64,000 nucleotides of DNA from an uncultured Oscillospiraceae bacterium (lineage in GTDB: Bacteria; Bacillota; Clostridia; Oscillospirales; Oscillospiraceae), in the NCBI GenBank assembly GCA_934667815.1, contig CAKUMO010000011.1:1-64000 (forward strand). Reading direction: 5' to 3'. The stretch's first letter is position 1; each line of letters starts with the position of its first letter. The notes under the pieces are model-generated. The model had not been told where the DNA came from. It ran no database searches and was given only the letters and a program-made list of their open reading frames with translations. This document shows, piece by piece, positions 43,410 to 54,256 of the stretch. A program made the translations under genes and the position numbers.

Positions 43410-45817
43410 AATACGATTTTACCGCCATTGAGAGCAAATGGCATAAGATTTGGGCGGAAAAAGAGCTTTATAAGGCCGAAACCGGCGCGGACAAGAAGAA
43501 GTTTTATGCGCTGATCGAGTTTCCGTATCCCTCCGGTGCAGGCCTGCATGTCGGTCACGCGCGTCCTTACACCGCGATGGATGTCATCGCCAGGAAGCAC
43601 CGGATGCAGGGGGAGAATGTTTTGTTCCCGATGGGCTATGATGCCTTTGGCCTGCCGACGGAAAACTACGCGATCAAGAACCACATCCATCCGGCCATTG
43701 TGACGGAAAACAATATCAAGACCTTCCGCGGTCAGCTTCAGGCGTTGGGTTACAGCTTTGACTGGGATCGGGAGATCAACACGACCGACCCGAAGTATTA
43801 CAAGTGGACGCAGTGGATCTTCCTCCAGCTCTATAAGAACGGCCTTGCCTACAAGGCCAAGATGCCCGTCAACTGGTGCACCTCCTGCAAGTGCGTGCTG
43901 GCCAACGAGGAAGTGGTCGAGAATGTCTGTGAGCGCTGCGGCAGTCCGGTCGTGCGCAAGGAAAAGAGCCAGTGGATGCTGCGCATCACGAAGTACGCCC
44001 AGCGGCTTCTGGACGATCTGGATGACGTGGATTACATCGAACGCGTGAAGATCCAGCAGCGCAACTGGATCGGCCGCTCCACCGGTGCGGAGGTTCGCTT
44101 CGGCAGCACGCTGGGCGACGATATTGTTGTCTACACCACACGCCCGGATACGCTGTTCGGCGCGACGTACATGGTGCTTTCTCCTGAGCACGCGCTCGTG
44201 GAAAAGTGGATGGACAAGCTGGAAAATGCCGACGAGGTCAAGGACTATCAGAAGGCTGCTGCGGCGAAGTCCGATTTTGAGCGTACCGAGCTTTCCAAGG
44301 AAAAGACCGGCGTGCAGCTTCGCGGCGTGAAGGGCATCAACCCCGTCAACGGCAAGGAAATCCCGATCTTTATCTCTGATTATGTTCTTGCAAGCTACGG
44401 CACCGGCGCGATCATGGCCGTTCCGGCGCACGACGACCGCGACTGGGACTTTGCAAAGAAGTTCGGCTGCGAGATCATCGAGGTTGTCAAGGGCGGCAAC
44501 GTGCAGGAGGCTGCCTTTACCGACTGCGCCACGGGCGTGATGGTGAATTCCGGTTTCCTTGACGGTATGAGCGTTGAGGAAGCAAAGAAGGCTATCGTCG
44601 CCTATCTGGAGGAAAAGAAGGTCGGCGAAGCGAAGGTCAACTTCAAGCTGCGCGACTGGGTGTTCTCCCGTCAGCGCTATTGGGGCGAGCCGATCCCCAT
44701 TGTCCATTGCCCGAAGTGCGGAACAGTCCCGCTGGATGAAAAGGATCTCCCGCTGCTTCTGCCTGAGGTCGAGAGCTATGAGCCGACGGACGACGGCCAT
44801 TCTCCCTTGGCAAATATCACCGAGTGGGTCAACACCACCTGCCCGTGCTGCGGCGGCCCGGCCAAGCGCGAGACGGACACCATGCCCCAGTGGGCCGGTT
44901 CATCGTGGTATTATCTGCGCTATATGGATCCGCACAACGATGAAGCACTGGCAAGCCCTGAGGCACTCAAATACTGGAGCCCCGTGGACTGGTACAACGG
45001 CGGCATGGAGCACACCACGCTGCATCTGCTCTATTCCCGCTTCTGGCACAAGTTCCTTTATGACATCGGCGTCGTACCGACCAAGGAGCCATATGCCAAG
45101 CGCACGAGCCACGGCATGATCCTCGGTGAGGGCGGCATCAAAATGTCCAAGTCCCGCGGCAACGTCATCAATCCGACGGACGTTATCCGCGAATACGGCG
45201 CGGACACGATGCGCACCTATATCATCTTCATCGGCGACTTTGAAAAGGCCGCAACGTGGGCGACGAACGCCGTCAAGGGCTGCAAGCGCTTCCTGGACAA
45301 GGTCTGGAATCTTGCCGAGACTGTGAACGATCACGAGACGGCGTATTCCAAGAAGAACGAAGCCATTCTGCACAAGACCATCCGCAAGGTCACGTCGGAC
45401 ATCGATGCGCTCAAGGGCAATACCGCGCTGGCCGCACTCATGACCCTGACCTCGACTCTGACGGACAACGGCTGTAACGCTGCCGAGCTGAAAACGCTTT
45501 TGCAGCTCCTCAGCCCGTTTGCACCGCATATCTGCGACGAGATCTGGCAGCTCCACGGCTTCGAGGGCATCTGCTCCGTCTCCGCATGGCCGGAGTACGA
45601 CGAGAGCAAGTGCAGGGATTCCGAGATCGACATGGCCGTTCAGGTCAACGGCAAACTGCGCGGCACGATTCATGTCGCTGCCGATCTGGATAACGACACC
45701 GTGATCGAGTTTGCGAAGGCCGACGAGAAGATTGCGCGTTTCCTTGAAAAACAGGGCGGCAGCATCGTCAAGACGATCGTCGTGAAAAATAAGCTCGTGA
45801 ACCTGATTGTAAAATAA
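43406..45817 (+). CDS. leuS: Leucyl-tRNA synthetase
   Basis: This 803-residue class Ia synthetase charges tRNA-Leu. The HIGH-type motif is HVGH in [20 protein letters not shown] near residue 48. An editing domain (CP1) covers about 220-410 ([21 protein letters not shown]). KMSKS is at residues 579-583, and an anticodon-binding helical domain and C-terminal extension follow. Two CXXC pairs (CTSCKCV, CERCGS and later CPKCG, CPCCGG) suggest zinc binding. No T-box leader is seen because it is read from the operon; the operon ends at the terminator behind it. Confidence 0.97.
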   Translation: MKYDFTAIESKWHKIWAEKELYKAETGADKKKFYALIEFPYPSGAGLHVGHARPYTAMDVIARKHRMQGENVLFPMGYDAFGLPTENYAIKNHIHPAIVTENNIKTFRGQLQALGYSFDWDREINTTDPKYYKWTQWIFLQLYKNGLAYKAKMPVNWCTSCKCVLANEEVVENVCERCGSPVVRKEKSQWMLRITKYAQRLLDDLDDVDYIERVKIQQRNWIGRSTGAEVRFGSTLGDDIVVYTTRPDTLFGATYMVLSPEHALVEKWMDKLENADEVKDYQKAAAAKSDFERTELSKEKTGVQLRGVKGINPVNGKEIPIFISDYVLASYGTGAIMAVPAHDDRDWDFAKKFGCEIIEVVKGGNVQEAAFTDCATGVMVNSGFLDGMSVEEAKKAIVAYLEEKKVGEAKVNFKLRDWVFSRQRYWGEPIPIVHCPKCGTVPLDEKDLPLLLPEVESYEPTDDGHSPLANITEWVNTTCPCCGGPAKRETDTMPQWAGSSWYYLRYMDPHNDEALASPEALKYWSPVDWYNGGMEHTTLHLLYSRFWHKFLYDIGVVPTKEPYAKRTSHGMILGEGGIKMSKSRGNVINPTDVIREYGADTMRTYIIFIGDFEKAATWATNAVKGCKRFLDKVWNLAETVNDHETAYSKKNEAILHKTIRKVTSDIDALKGNTALAALMTLTSTLTDNGCNAAELKTLLQLLSPFAPHICDEIWQLHGFEGICSVSAWPEYDESKCRDSEIDMAVQVNGKLRGTIHVAADLDNDTVIEFAKADEKIARFLEKQGGSIVKTIVVKNKLVNLIVK

Positions 45818-45830
45818 TGCAATCCCCAGA

Positions 45831-45860
45831 CCGGCCGGAGTTTTTCTCCGGCCGGCTTTG
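45831..45860 (+). terminator. Intrinsic terminator after leuS
   Basis: A perfect 10-bp GC-rich stem (45831-45840 with 45846-45855) has a TTTTT loop and is followed by CTTTGAATT. Confidence 0.65.
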
Positions 45861-46006
45861 AATTAAATTTTACAATCCGAAATTTTCCGCAATCGTCTGT
45901 TTTCCGCATATTTTTCAGGAAAAGAGACGTACAATACAGAAAAAACGATGAAATTCTCAATCTGAAAGGAAAATATGACATAAGTGTGAGGATTCCTGCA
46001 AAACAG

Positions 46007-46034
46007 TTGAAATTTTTGTGCAAAGTTGTATAAT
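46007..46034 (+). promoter_or_regulatory. Promoter of the glycogen operon
   Basis: TTGAAA (46007-46012), a 16-bp spacer and TATAAT (46029-46034). Confidence 0.6.
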
Positions 46035-46141
46035 AGATTTCGATAGAAAGCAGGGGACAGCCTCTGTATTCGACACCAATCCTGCGGAAAGCCCCGCATC
46101 GGAGTTTCCTGCAGAAACCACAGAAAAAGGAGTGTGCTTGA

Positions 46142-48046
46142 ATGGAGCAGGCGATGCACAATTCACTCAAACGATTCTCCGTGGGTGATGAGTCGCGGGC
46201 CTACACCTTCCTCGGCTGCCATCGGGCGGAGCAGGAGGGCGTACAGGGCTATGTGTTCCGTGTCTGGGCGCCGCACGCACAGGGCGTGAGCGTCACGGGC
46301 GACTGGAATTTCTGGAACCCCGTGGATCTGCCGATGACTTATCTGGAATACGGTGTGTGGGAGGCGTTTTCCGTCTACGCCAAGGAGGGCGACGCCTATA
46401 AATTCTGCGTCCGCCGCGCCGATGGCTCCACGGTCTATAAATCCGACCCGTATGGCTTCCAGACCTGCCGCTTGCCGGAGACGTCCAGCCGTGTCTGCAC
46501 GCTGGAGGGCTACTCGTGGAACGACGCGGCCTATCGCCGTCAACAGGGCAAGCGCAAGCTCCTTGACAGCCCGATGAATATTTACGAGGTGCATTTCGGC
46601 TCCTGGCGCCGCAAACCGGACGGAAGCTGCTATAATTACGAGGAGCTGGCCGACGAGCTGGTGCCCTATCTCAAGGACATGGGCTACACGCATCTGGAGC
46701 TGATGCCGCTGGCCGAGTACCCCTACGATCCCTCTTGGGGCTATCAGGTCACGGGCTATTATGCGCCGACTTCGCGCTACGGTGATCCAAAGCAGCTCAT
46801 GCGCTTTGTGGACAAGTGCCATCAGGCGGGCATCGGCGTGCTGCTGGACTGGGTTCCGGCACATTTTCCGAAGGACGAAAACGGTCTTTATGAATTTGAC
46901 GGCACTTGCTGCTATGAGCTGTCCGATCCCTTGATGAACGAGCATCCGGACTGGACGACGCGCGTATTCGACTTTGGCAAGGGCGAGGTGCAGTCCTTCC
47001 TGATCTCCAACGCCGTTTATTGGATGGAGACCTATCACATCGACGGTCTGCGCGTGGACGCCGTGGCCTCGATGCTCTATCTCGATTACGGCCGCCGGGA
47101 ATATCACCCGAACAAGTTTGGCGGCAAGGAGAATCTGGAGGCGATCGCCTTCCTGCGCAAGCTCAACCGCGCGGTGTTCTCCGCCCGCCGCAACGCCATC
47201 ACTGCGGCCGAGGAATCCACGGCCTATCCCATGGTCACGAAGCCTGACTACGACGGCGGCCTTGGCTTCCTCTATAAATGGAACATGGGTTGGATGAACG
47301 ACATGCTCCGCTACATGTCCCTTGACCCGCTGTTCCGCAAGGGAAGCCACAACAATCTGACCTTCTCCATGACCTACGCCTATTCCGAGAATTTTATTCT
47401 GCCGCTGTCACACGACGAGGTCGTCCACGGCAAAGGCTCGCTCATCAATAAAATGCCGGGCGATTACGATGCGAAATTCAGCAATCTCCGCGTGCTCTAC
47501 GGCTTCATGATGAGCCACCCGGGAAAAAAGCTCAATTTCATGGGCAACGAGCTTGCACAGTTCATCGAGTGGCGCTACGATCAGCAGCTCGACTGGATGC
47601 TGCTGGGCTATGACCGCCACCGCCAGATGCAGGACTATGTCCGTGACCTCAACCATTTCTATTTGGACAACAGCAGCCTCTGGAACAACGATTCCGACTG
47701 GAACGGCTTCCGCTGGATCGCGCCGGACGACTGCGACAACAGCATCGTGTCCTATCGCCGCATTGACCGCCGAGGCCGTGAGCTGCTCGTCATCTGCAAC
47801 TTCTGCCCGGTCACGCGCACGGGCTATCGCCTCGGGCTGCCGAAGGCCGGAGAATACGAGCCGGTCTTTGACAGCGACAGCGCCTGCTACGGCGGCTCCG
47901 GCTTGGAGCTGCCCACCGTGACGGCACAGAAAGAGCCGATGCACGGCCTGCCGTATTCCGGAGAATTCACCATCCCGCCGCTTTCCGCGACCTTTTATCG
48001 CAGAAAGGTCGCCCCGAGAAAACACGAAAAGGAGACTCAAGCATGA
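46142..48046 (+). CDS. glgB: 1,4-alpha-glucan branching enzyme GlgB
   Basis: This 634-residue GH13 enzyme introduces alpha-1,6 branches into glycogen. The N-terminal CBM48 domain covers about residues 30-130 ([21 protein letters not shown]). The catalytic barrel starts at [10 protein letters not shown], with DWVPAHFP, nucleophile Asp in [10 protein letters not shown], acid/base Glu in TAAEEST and the [10 protein letters not shown] region. AAGGAG lies upstream of the ATG. First gene of the operon, overlapping glgC by ATGA. Confidence 0.96.
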   Translation: MEQAMHNSLKRFSVGDESRAYTFLGCHRAEQEGVQGYVFRVWAPHAQGVSVTGDWNFWNPVDLPMTYLEYGVWEAFSVYAKEGDAYKFCVRRADGSTVYKSDPYGFQTCRLPETSSRVCTLEGYSWNDAAYRRQQGKRKLLDSPMNIYEVHFGSWRRKPDGSCYNYEELADELVPYLKDMGYTHLELMPLAEYPYDPSWGYQVTGYYAPTSRYGDPKQLMRFVDKCHQAGIGVLLDWVPAHFPKDENGLYEFDGTCCYELSDPLMNEHPDWTTRVFDFGKGEVQSFLISNAVYWMETYHIDGLRVDAVASMLYLDYGRREYHPNKFGGKENLEAIAFLRKLNRAVFSARRNAITAAEESTAYPMVTKPDYDGGLGFLYKWNMGWMNDMLRYMSLDPLFRKGSHNNLTFSMTYAYSENFILPLSHDEVVHGKGSLINKMPGDYDAKFSNLRVLYGFMMSHPGKKLNFMGNELAQFIEWRYDQQLDWMLLGYDRHRQMQDYVRDLNHFYLDNSSLWNNDSDWNGFRWIAPDDCDNSIVSYRRIDRRGRELLVICNFCPVTRTGYRLGLPKAGEYEPVFDSDSACYGGSGLELPTVTAQKEPMHGLPYSGEFTIPPLSATFYRRKVAPRKHEKETQA

Positions 48047-49230
48047 ACTTCCAGAAAAAACACTGCGTAGCAATGCTTCTTGCCGGCGGACAGGGCAGCC
48101 GGCTCATGGTTTTGACGGAGAACACCGCCAAGCCCGCCGTCCCCTTCGGAGGGAAATACCGCATCATTGATTTCCCGCTTTCCAACTGCGTTAACTCCGG
48201 CATCGACACCGTGGGCATCCTCACGCAGTACCAGCCGCTGGAGCTGAACGAGTACATCGGCAATGGCCAGCCGTGGCGCCTGAACCGCAGCCACGGCGGT
48301 GCGCAGGTGCTCCCGCCCTATGCCAAGAGCAAAAAATCCGAGTGGTACAAGGGCACTGCAAATGCGATTTATCAGAATATCCCCTTTATCGAGCGCTACG
48401 ATCCGGACGATGTGCTGATCCTCTCCGGCGACCATATTTATAAAATGGATTACGCCGCGATGCTGCGCTATCACGAGCAGATGAATGCCGACTGTACCAT
48501 CGCCGTGCGCACGGTGCCGCTGAGCGAGGCCAGCCGCTTCGGCATCATGAACACCCGCGAGGACGGAGAAATCTACGAATTTGAGGAAAAGCCCAAGAAA
48601 CCCAAGAGCACCAACGCGTCCATGGGCATTTACGTATTTAAATGGTCGGTGCTGAAAAAGTTCCTGATCGAGGATGAGGAGAATCCCAAGTCCGAGAACG
48701 ACTTCGGTAAGAACGTCATTCCTGCAATTCTGGCGGCGGGACACCGTCTGTTTGCATATCAGTTCGAGGGCTACTGGAAGGATGTCGGCACGATCAAATC
48801 CCTCTGGGAGGCCAATATGGATCTGCTCGGCAAGGAGCCGGCATTCAATCTCTACGGCGAGAAGGGCAAGCGCATTTATGCCAGAAACTACGCCATGCCG
48901 TCGAGCTTTATTGCGGCGGAATCGACGAATGTCAACAGCTTCATCGCCGAGGGCTGTGAGATCTTCGGCAGCATCACGCACTCGGTCATCTCCACGGGCT
49001 GCACCGTCGAGGAGGGCGCGATCATCGAGGACAGCGTTATCATGCCGAATGTGCGCGTGGAAAAGGGTGCGATCATTCGCCATGCCATCATCGGTGAGGA
49101 CTGCCGCATCTGCCGCGGCGCCGTGATCGGCGGCGCGTTCGCAGAGGGCGAGGAAAAGAAGATCAGCGTCGTCGGCAAGGCCAAGACCATCGCGCCGAAC
49201 GCTGCCATCATGCCGGGCGAGATCCGCTGA
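48043..49230 (+). CDS. glgC: Glucose-1-phosphate adenylyltransferase, catalytic subunit GlgC
   Basis: This 395-residue enzyme makes ADP-glucose, the committed step of glycogen synthesis. It has the intact pyrophosphorylase motif [56 protein letters not shown] and a C-terminal left-handed beta-helix. It is paired with the GlgD homologue encoded next, with which it probably forms a hetero-oligomer. Confidence 0.96.
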   Translation: MNFQKKHCVAMLLAGGQGSRLMVLTENTAKPAVPFGGKYRIIDFPLSNCVNSGIDTVGILTQYQPLELNEYIGNGQPWRLNRSHGGAQVLPPYAKSKKSEWYKGTANAIYQNIPFIERYDPDDVLILSGDHIYKMDYAAMLRYHEQMNADCTIAVRTVPLSEASRFGIMNTREDGEIYEFEEKPKKPKSTNASMGIYVFKWSVLKKFLIEDEENPKSENDFGKNVIPAILAAGHRLFAYQFEGYWKDVGTIKSLWEANMDLLGKEPAFNLYGEKGKRIYARNYAMPSSFIAAESTNVNSFIAEGCEIFGSITHSVISTGCTVEEGAIIEDSVIMPNVRVEKGAIIRHAIIGEDCRICRGAVIGGAFAEGEEKKISVVGKAKTIAPNAAIMPGEIR

Positions 49231-49246
49231 AAGGGAGGGAATCATC

Positions 49247-50362
49247 ATGACGACAATGGGTATCATTTTTGCCAACATTTATGACAGCTCCCTCGGCTCG
49301 CTGACGAACAAGCGCACCATGGCCTCGCTTCCTTACGGCGGACGCTACCGTCAGATCGATTTTTCCCTGTCCAACATGACCAACTCCGGCATTCGCCACA
49401 TCGGTATTATCACCAAGCACAATTATCAGTCTTTGATGAACCACATCGGCTCCGGTCAGGAGTGGGACCTCGACCTGGAAGAAGGCGGCCTGGAATTCCT
49501 CACACCCTTTGCCATGGGTCACAACGGCTCCTATCGCGGCAAGCTCGAGGCGATCAATTCTGCGAAGTCCTTTTTGGAGAATGCAACGGAGGATTATATC
49601 ATTCTCGTTGACAGCGGCGTTCTGTGTGCCATTGACTTCCGCAAGGTGCTGGCCGATCACGTCGCCTCCGGCGCGGATGTGACGGTCGTTGTCAAGGACG
49701 GTATTGCCAACGGTAAAAAACAGCTTGATCTCGGCGTGCGCGTGGACGAGAAGAACCGCGTGACAGACGTTGCAGTCGATTATTGTGCAGACGAGCGCTA
49801 TCTTGCCTCTATGGGCATTTTCATCATCAGCAGAACGCTTCTGCTGCACGAGGTCACGGAGGCCGTCGCGCACAACCGCTATCATTTTGAGCGCGATCTT
49901 GTCATGCACGGCTTTGCCGAGACCGGAATGACGGTCAATGCCTATCAGTTCGGCGGCATTGCGCTCTTTAACGAGAGCACGACCGAGTTCTATCACAACA
50001 GCCTTGCACTCATTCGTCCGGAGGTGCGCTACGGCCTGTTCGGCAGCGGCCTGACGATCTATACCAAGGTCCGCGATGAAGTTCCTGCCTACTATGGCGA
50101 GCATTCCGAGATCGACAACTGCATCGTGGCCGACGGCTGCACGCTCGAGGGCAGAGCAAGCAACTCCGTCCTGTTCCGCGGCGTGCGTCTGGAGGAAAAC
50201 GCCAACGTGCGCGACTGCATCATCATGCAGGGCACGGTCATCGGCGAGGGCGCGGATCTGGAATGCGTCATTCTGGATAAGGAGGTCGTCGTCCGTCCGG
50301 GTGCGGTGCTGCGCGGGACGAAGGATCACCCGCTGGTATTCAAAAGAGGAGAAATCGTATGA
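49247..50362 (+). CDS. glgD: Glucose-1-phosphate adenylyltransferase regulatory subunit GlgD
   Basis: This 371-residue GlgC homologue has lost the catalytic glycine-rich loop: where GlgC has GGQGSRL it reads ANIYDSSLGSLTNKR. It keeps the LPYGGRYRQIDFSLSNMTNSGI block and beta-helix tail. GlgD is usually non-catalytic and raises the activity of GlgC in Firmicutes. It overlaps glgA by four bases. Confidence 0.94.
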   Translation: MTTMGIIFANIYDSSLGSLTNKRTMASLPYGGRYRQIDFSLSNMTNSGIRHIGIITKHNYQSLMNHIGSGQEWDLDLEEGGLEFLTPFAMGHNGSYRGKLEAINSAKSFLENATEDYIILVDSGVLCAIDFRKVLADHVASGADVTVVVKDGIANGKKQLDLGVRVDEKNRVTDVAVDYCADERYLASMGIFIISRTLLLHEVTEAVAHNRYHFERDLVMHGFAETGMTVNAYQFGGIALFNESTTEFYHNSLALIRPEVRYGLFGSGLTIYTKVRDEVPAYYGEHSEIDNCIVADGCTLEGRASNSVLFRGVRLEENANVRDCIIMQGTVIGEGADLECVILDKEVVVRPGAVLRGTKDHPLVFKRGEIV

Positions 50363-51792
50363 AAATAGCAATGGTCGCCTCCGAGGCCGCCCCCTTTGTC
50401 AAGACGGGCGGCTTGGGAGACGTGATGCAGGCTCTGCCTGCGGCGCTGTCAAAGATCAAGGGCAACGAGGTCGTGCTGTTTTTGCCGTACTATAAGCGGC
50501 TCAAGCAGGACGAATCTCTGCCCGTGGAGTTTCTCGGCTCGTTCAACATGGAGCTGTCGTGGCGTGAGAGCTACGTCGGCATTCTGAAGCTGAAATCCCG
50601 CAAGAAGAAATTGCAGGTCTATTTCATCGACAACGATTATTATTTCGGTGCACGCAACACAATTTACGGCGATTTTGACGACGGCGAACGCTTTGCGTAT
50701 TACTCCAAAGCCGTCCTTGCGGCGCTGTATTATCTGGATTTCAAGCCGGAGATCCTGCATTGCCACGACTGGCAGTCGGCCATGGCGGTGGTGTACTACC
50801 GTGCGCTGTACACTGGCTGGAGTCCGGAGACCAAAACGGTCTTTACCATCCACAATGTGGAATATCAGGGCTGGGCGGATGTGTCCTTCTTTGATAACAC
50901 CCTCGGCCTGCCCGAGGAATATCGTGCCCGCCTGACCTTTGACGGCGCGATCAACATGATGAAGGGCGCCATCGAGCTGACGGATATCGTCACGACGGTC
51001 TCGAAGTCCTACGCCGACGAGCTGCGCTATCCCTATTATGCGCACCGCCTCGACGGAGTGCTGCGCAGCGCATGGCTGTGGGGCATTACCAATGGAATTG
51101 ACACCACAACCTTTGATCCCGCGACGGATAAGGCGATTTCTTCGCACTATTCCGCAGACGATATGCAGGGGAAATGGGATAATAAGCTGGCGCTGCGCAA
51201 GGAACTGGGCCTGCGGACGGATACGGATGCACCGATCCTCGCCATGGTCACGCGACTGGCAGGACACAAGGGAATCGACCTTTTGTGCTATATTTTCCAG
51301 CGGCTCATGGAGCGTGAGGTGCAGCTTGTCGTCGTCGGCACGGGTGAACGGCAATATGAGTATGCCTTGAGCGCTTTTGCGCGGCAGTATCCCGGCAAGG
51401 TCGCTGTGCGGCTGTGCTTCGATCAGGAGCTGGCCTCGCGCATTTATGCGGGTGCGGATGTCTACCTCATGCCGTCGAAGTCCGAGCCGTGCGGCCTGTC
51501 GCAGCTCATTGCCATGCGCTACGGCACGGTGCCTGTCGTCGCGGCCACGGGCGGCCTGCGCGATACCGTCACACCCTACAACCCGGAGACCAAGGAGGGC
51601 CGCGGCTTTACCTTCCAGAGCTATAATGCCGACGACTTCCTCGGCGCGATCGACCGCGCGGTCGGCCTTTACTATGGCGACCGCGAAGAATGGAATGCCC
51701 TTGCCAAGCGCGATATGGAGCTTGACCTGAGCTGGCAGGTACCTGCCAACGAATATATGCAGCTCTACACGGAGCTGCGAAGCAAATCATAG
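50359..51792 (+). CDS. glgA: Glycogen synthase GlgA
   Basis: This 477-residue GT5 enzyme extends alpha-1,4-glucan chains from ADP-glucose. It has the ADP-glucose loop KTGGLGDV near residues 15-22, CHDWQSAM, TIHNVEYQGW, GITNGIDTTTFDP and the C-terminal SKSEPCGLSQLIAMRYG motif. Length is normal. Confidence 0.96.
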   Translation: MKIAMVASEAAPFVKTGGLGDVMQALPAALSKIKGNEVVLFLPYYKRLKQDESLPVEFLGSFNMELSWRESYVGILKLKSRKKKLQVYFIDNDYYFGARNTIYGDFDDGERFAYYSKAVLAALYYLDFKPEILHCHDWQSAMAVVYYRALYTGWSPETKTVFTIHNVEYQGWADVSFFDNTLGLPEEYRARLTFDGAINMMKGAIELTDIVTTVSKSYADELRYPYYAHRLDGVLRSAWLWGITNGIDTTTFDPATDKAISSHYSADDMQGKWDNKLALRKELGLRTDTDAPILAMVTRLAGHKGIDLLCYIFQRLMEREVQLVVVGTGERQYEYALSAFARQYPGKVAVRLCFDQELASRIYAGADVYLMPSKSEPCGLSQLIAMRYGTVPVVAATGGLRDTVTPYNPETKEGRGFTFQSYNADDFLGAIDRAVGLYYGDREEWNALAKRDMELDLSWQVPANEYMQLYTELRSKS

Positions 51793-51817
51793 ACAGACCA
51801 CAGGAGGCAACCCAACT

Positions 51818-54256
51818 ATGCAGAAAACAAATCAGAGCTTTGAAAATCCCCGTCCCGAGCGTGTCGTTGATCCCAAGACGGCAATGCAGGACGCGCTGCG
51901 CCGTCTGTTCGGCTGCACGCTTGAGGATGCGACCAAGAAGGAAGCATACCGTGCGCTGTGCACGGTCGTGCGCGAGCTACTTGTCGAGAAGAACCGCATT
52001 TTTCAGGAGCGCTGCGCCCGCGAGGAGAAGAAGGAAGTTTATTATATGTCCATGGAGTTTCTCGTCGGCACAAGCCTGAGAAACAACCTCTTTAACCTTG
52101 GCATTGAACAGGAATACCGCGCGATGCTCAAGGATGCGGGCATTGACATCGACCATCTCTACGCGATGGAGCCGGATGCCGGCCTCGGCAACGGCGGCCT
52201 CGGCCGTCTGGCCTCGTGCTATATGGATGCAGGCACCGGCCTCGGGTACCCCATCACCGGCTGCTCCATTCGCTATGAATTCGGCATTTTCCGTCAGAAG
52301 ATCGTCGACGGCTGGCAGATGGAATTCCCCGACAACTGGCTGGAAATGGGCGATGTGTGGCTCCGCACACGCGAGGACGATGCGGTCGAGGTCAAATTCG
52401 GCGGCGAAGTGCGCGAGTGGATGGACAACGGCCGCTTCAAGGTCGCGCAGGTGGGGTATAATTCCGTTATCGCCGTGCCGCATGATATGTTCATCTCCGG
52501 CTATGACAGCGATGCCGCAAACCGCCTGATCCTCTGGAGCGCGAAGCTGCCGCAGAGCTTTGATATGGCCGCCTTCTCCCGCGGCGACTACGTCCGTGCG
52601 CTCGAACAGAACACCATGGCAGAGACCATCTCCAAGGTTCTGTATCCCGCCGACGACCACATTCAGGGCAAGCGCCTGCGCCTGAAGCAGCAGTATCTGC
52701 TGGTTTCCGCCTCGCTGCAGAGCATCCTGAAAAAGCACTATAAAAAATACCACACCTATGCCAATCTGGCCGACAAGCTGGCCATTCACATCAACGACAC
52801 CCATCCGGCACTGTGCGTGCCCGAGCTGATGCGTCTGCTCATCGACGAGCACGATTTCGGCTGGGACGAGGCATGGGAGATCACCTGCAACACTCTGTCC
52901 TACACGAACCACACCGTCATGAGCGAGGCGCTTGAGCGCTGGAGCGTTGATCTGTTCCGTGAGCAGCTCCCGCGTGTGTATTCCATCTGCGTGGAGATCA
53001 ACCGCCGCCTGATCGAGCACCTGTGCGCGGTGTATCCCAATGACTGGGGCAAGATCAACTACATGGCGGTTATCGCGAACAACGAGGTGCGCATGGCGAA
53101 TCTGTGCCTTGCGGCCTGCCATGCGATCAACGGCGTTTCCAAGCTGCACACCGACATTCTGCGCAACGGCATTTTCCGCGACTACTGCCAGATCACACCC
53201 GACCGCTTCCTGAACGTGACAAACGGCATCGCCTACCGCCGCTGGCTGTGCCAGGGCGATCCGCTGCTGACGGACTACCTGACCACGCTGATCGGCGACG
53301 GCTTTAAGCGCGACGCGCGCGAGCTGACGAAGCTCATGAAGTACGAAAATGACGAAAAAGTCCTTGCCGAGCTGCGCCGCATCAAGCATAAGAACAAGGA
53401 GCGCCTTGCCAAGCTCATTGAGGAGAGAAACGGCATCCGCGTTGACCCGGACTCCATTTTCGACATCCAGATCAAGCGCCTGCATGAGTACAAGCGTCAG
53501 CTTCTCAACATCCTGCACGTTCTGTACCTTTACAATCAGATCAAGAAGCATCCGGATGCACCGTTTGTCCCTCGCACGTTCATCTTCGCGGCCAAGGCCT
53601 CGGCGGGCTATATCCGCGCCAAGCAGACCATCAGCCTGATCGTGGCTGTCGCAAACTTCATCAACGCCGATCCCGAGGTGCGCGACAAGCTGAAGGTTGT
53701 GTTCATCGAGGACTACAAGGTCTCTCTGGCTGAGATTATCATTCCGGCTGCCGACATCTCCGAGCAGATCTCCGTGGCGGGCAAGGAAGCCTCCGGCACG
53801 GGCAACATGAAGCTCATGATTAACGGCGCCGTGACCATCGGCACGCTCGACGGCGCAAACGTTGAGATCCACGAGCAGGTGGGCGACGACAACATCTTCC
53901 TGTTTGGCATGAAGGCGCACGAGGTCGAAGCGCTCTGGCAGCGCGGCTACGATCCGAATGAGTTCCTCACGCCCGAGCTGCGCGAGGTTCTGGATATGCT
54001 GACCTCCGGCGTTCTCGGCCAGCGGTTCGACGATCTGGTCGATTCGCTGCTGACCAAGCGCTTCGGCGTGGCCGATGCCTATATGACCATTGCGGACTTT
54101 GCCGACTACGCACGCGCACAGCGCGTCGTCTCCGAGACCTATCTCGATCAGAAGAAGTTTGCGCATATGGGTCTGGTCAACATCGCAAACGCGGGCATTT
54201 TCTCCTCTGACCGTTCCGTCAAGGAGTATGCGGAGAAGATCTGGGACTTAGACTGA
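51818..54256 (+). CDS. glgP: Glycogen/maltodextrin phosphorylase GlgP
   Basis: This 812-residue PLP enzyme releases glucose-1-phosphate from glycogen ends. It has EPDAGLGNGGLGRLASCYMD near residues 113-132, the AIHINDTHPAL block, FDIQIKRLHEYKRQLLN and the PLP-lysine motif in EASGTGNMKLMING. AGGAGG precedes the ATG, and the stop overlaps the following GH13 start (TGATG). Confidence 0.96.
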   Translation: MQKTNQSFENPRPERVVDPKTAMQDALRRLFGCTLEDATKKEAYRALCTVVRELLVEKNRIFQERCAREEKKEVYYMSMEFLVGTSLRNNLFNLGIEQEYRAMLKDAGIDIDHLYAMEPDAGLGNGGLGRLASCYMDAGTGLGYPITGCSIRYEFGIFRQKIVDGWQMEFPDNWLEMGDVWLRTREDDAVEVKFGGEVREWMDNGRFKVAQVGYNSVIAVPHDMFISGYDSDAANRLILWSAKLPQSFDMAAFSRGDYVRALEQNTMAETISKVLYPADDHIQGKRLRLKQQYLLVSASLQSILKKHYKKYHTYANLADKLAIHINDTHPALCVPELMRLLIDEHDFGWDEAWEITCNTLSYTNHTVMSEALERWSVDLFREQLPRVYSICVEINRRLIEHLCAVYPNDWGKINYMAVIANNEVRMANLCLAACHAINGVSKLHTDILRNGIFRDYCQITPDRFLNVTNGIAYRRWLCQGDPLLTDYLTTLIGDGFKRDARELTKLMKYENDEKVLAELRRIKHKNKERLAKLIEERNGIRVDPDSIFDIQIKRLHEYKRQLLNILHVLYLYNQIKKHPDAPFVPRTFIFAAKASAGYIRAKQTISLIVAVANFINADPEVRDKLKVVFIEDYKVSLAEIIIPAADISEQISVAGKEASGTGNMKLMINGAVTIGTLDGANVEIHEQVGDDNIFLFGMKAHEVEALWQRGYDPNEFLTPELREVLDMLTSGVLGQRFDDLVDSLLTKRFGVADAYMTIADFADYARAQRVVSETYLDQKKFAHMGLVNIANAGIFSSDRSVKEYAEKIWDLD

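Larger units (their letters stand above)
45818..46141 (+). other. Intergenic region before the glycogen operon, 324 bp
   Basis: This holds the leuS terminator (45831-45860), an A/T-rich stretch, the glgB promoter (46007-46034) and an untranslated leader of about 100 bases. No known riboswitch or small ORF was recognised in the leader. Confidence 0.6.

Noticed and set aside
46035..46141. Possible riboswitch in the glgB leader.
   Set aside because: The leader is about 100 bases but no known aptamer core or terminator-antiterminator pair could be recognised.
51977..54166. A 729-codon open frame antisense to glgP.
   Set aside because: It is a shadow of a high-GC coding gene; glgP is complete with all phosphorylase motifs.
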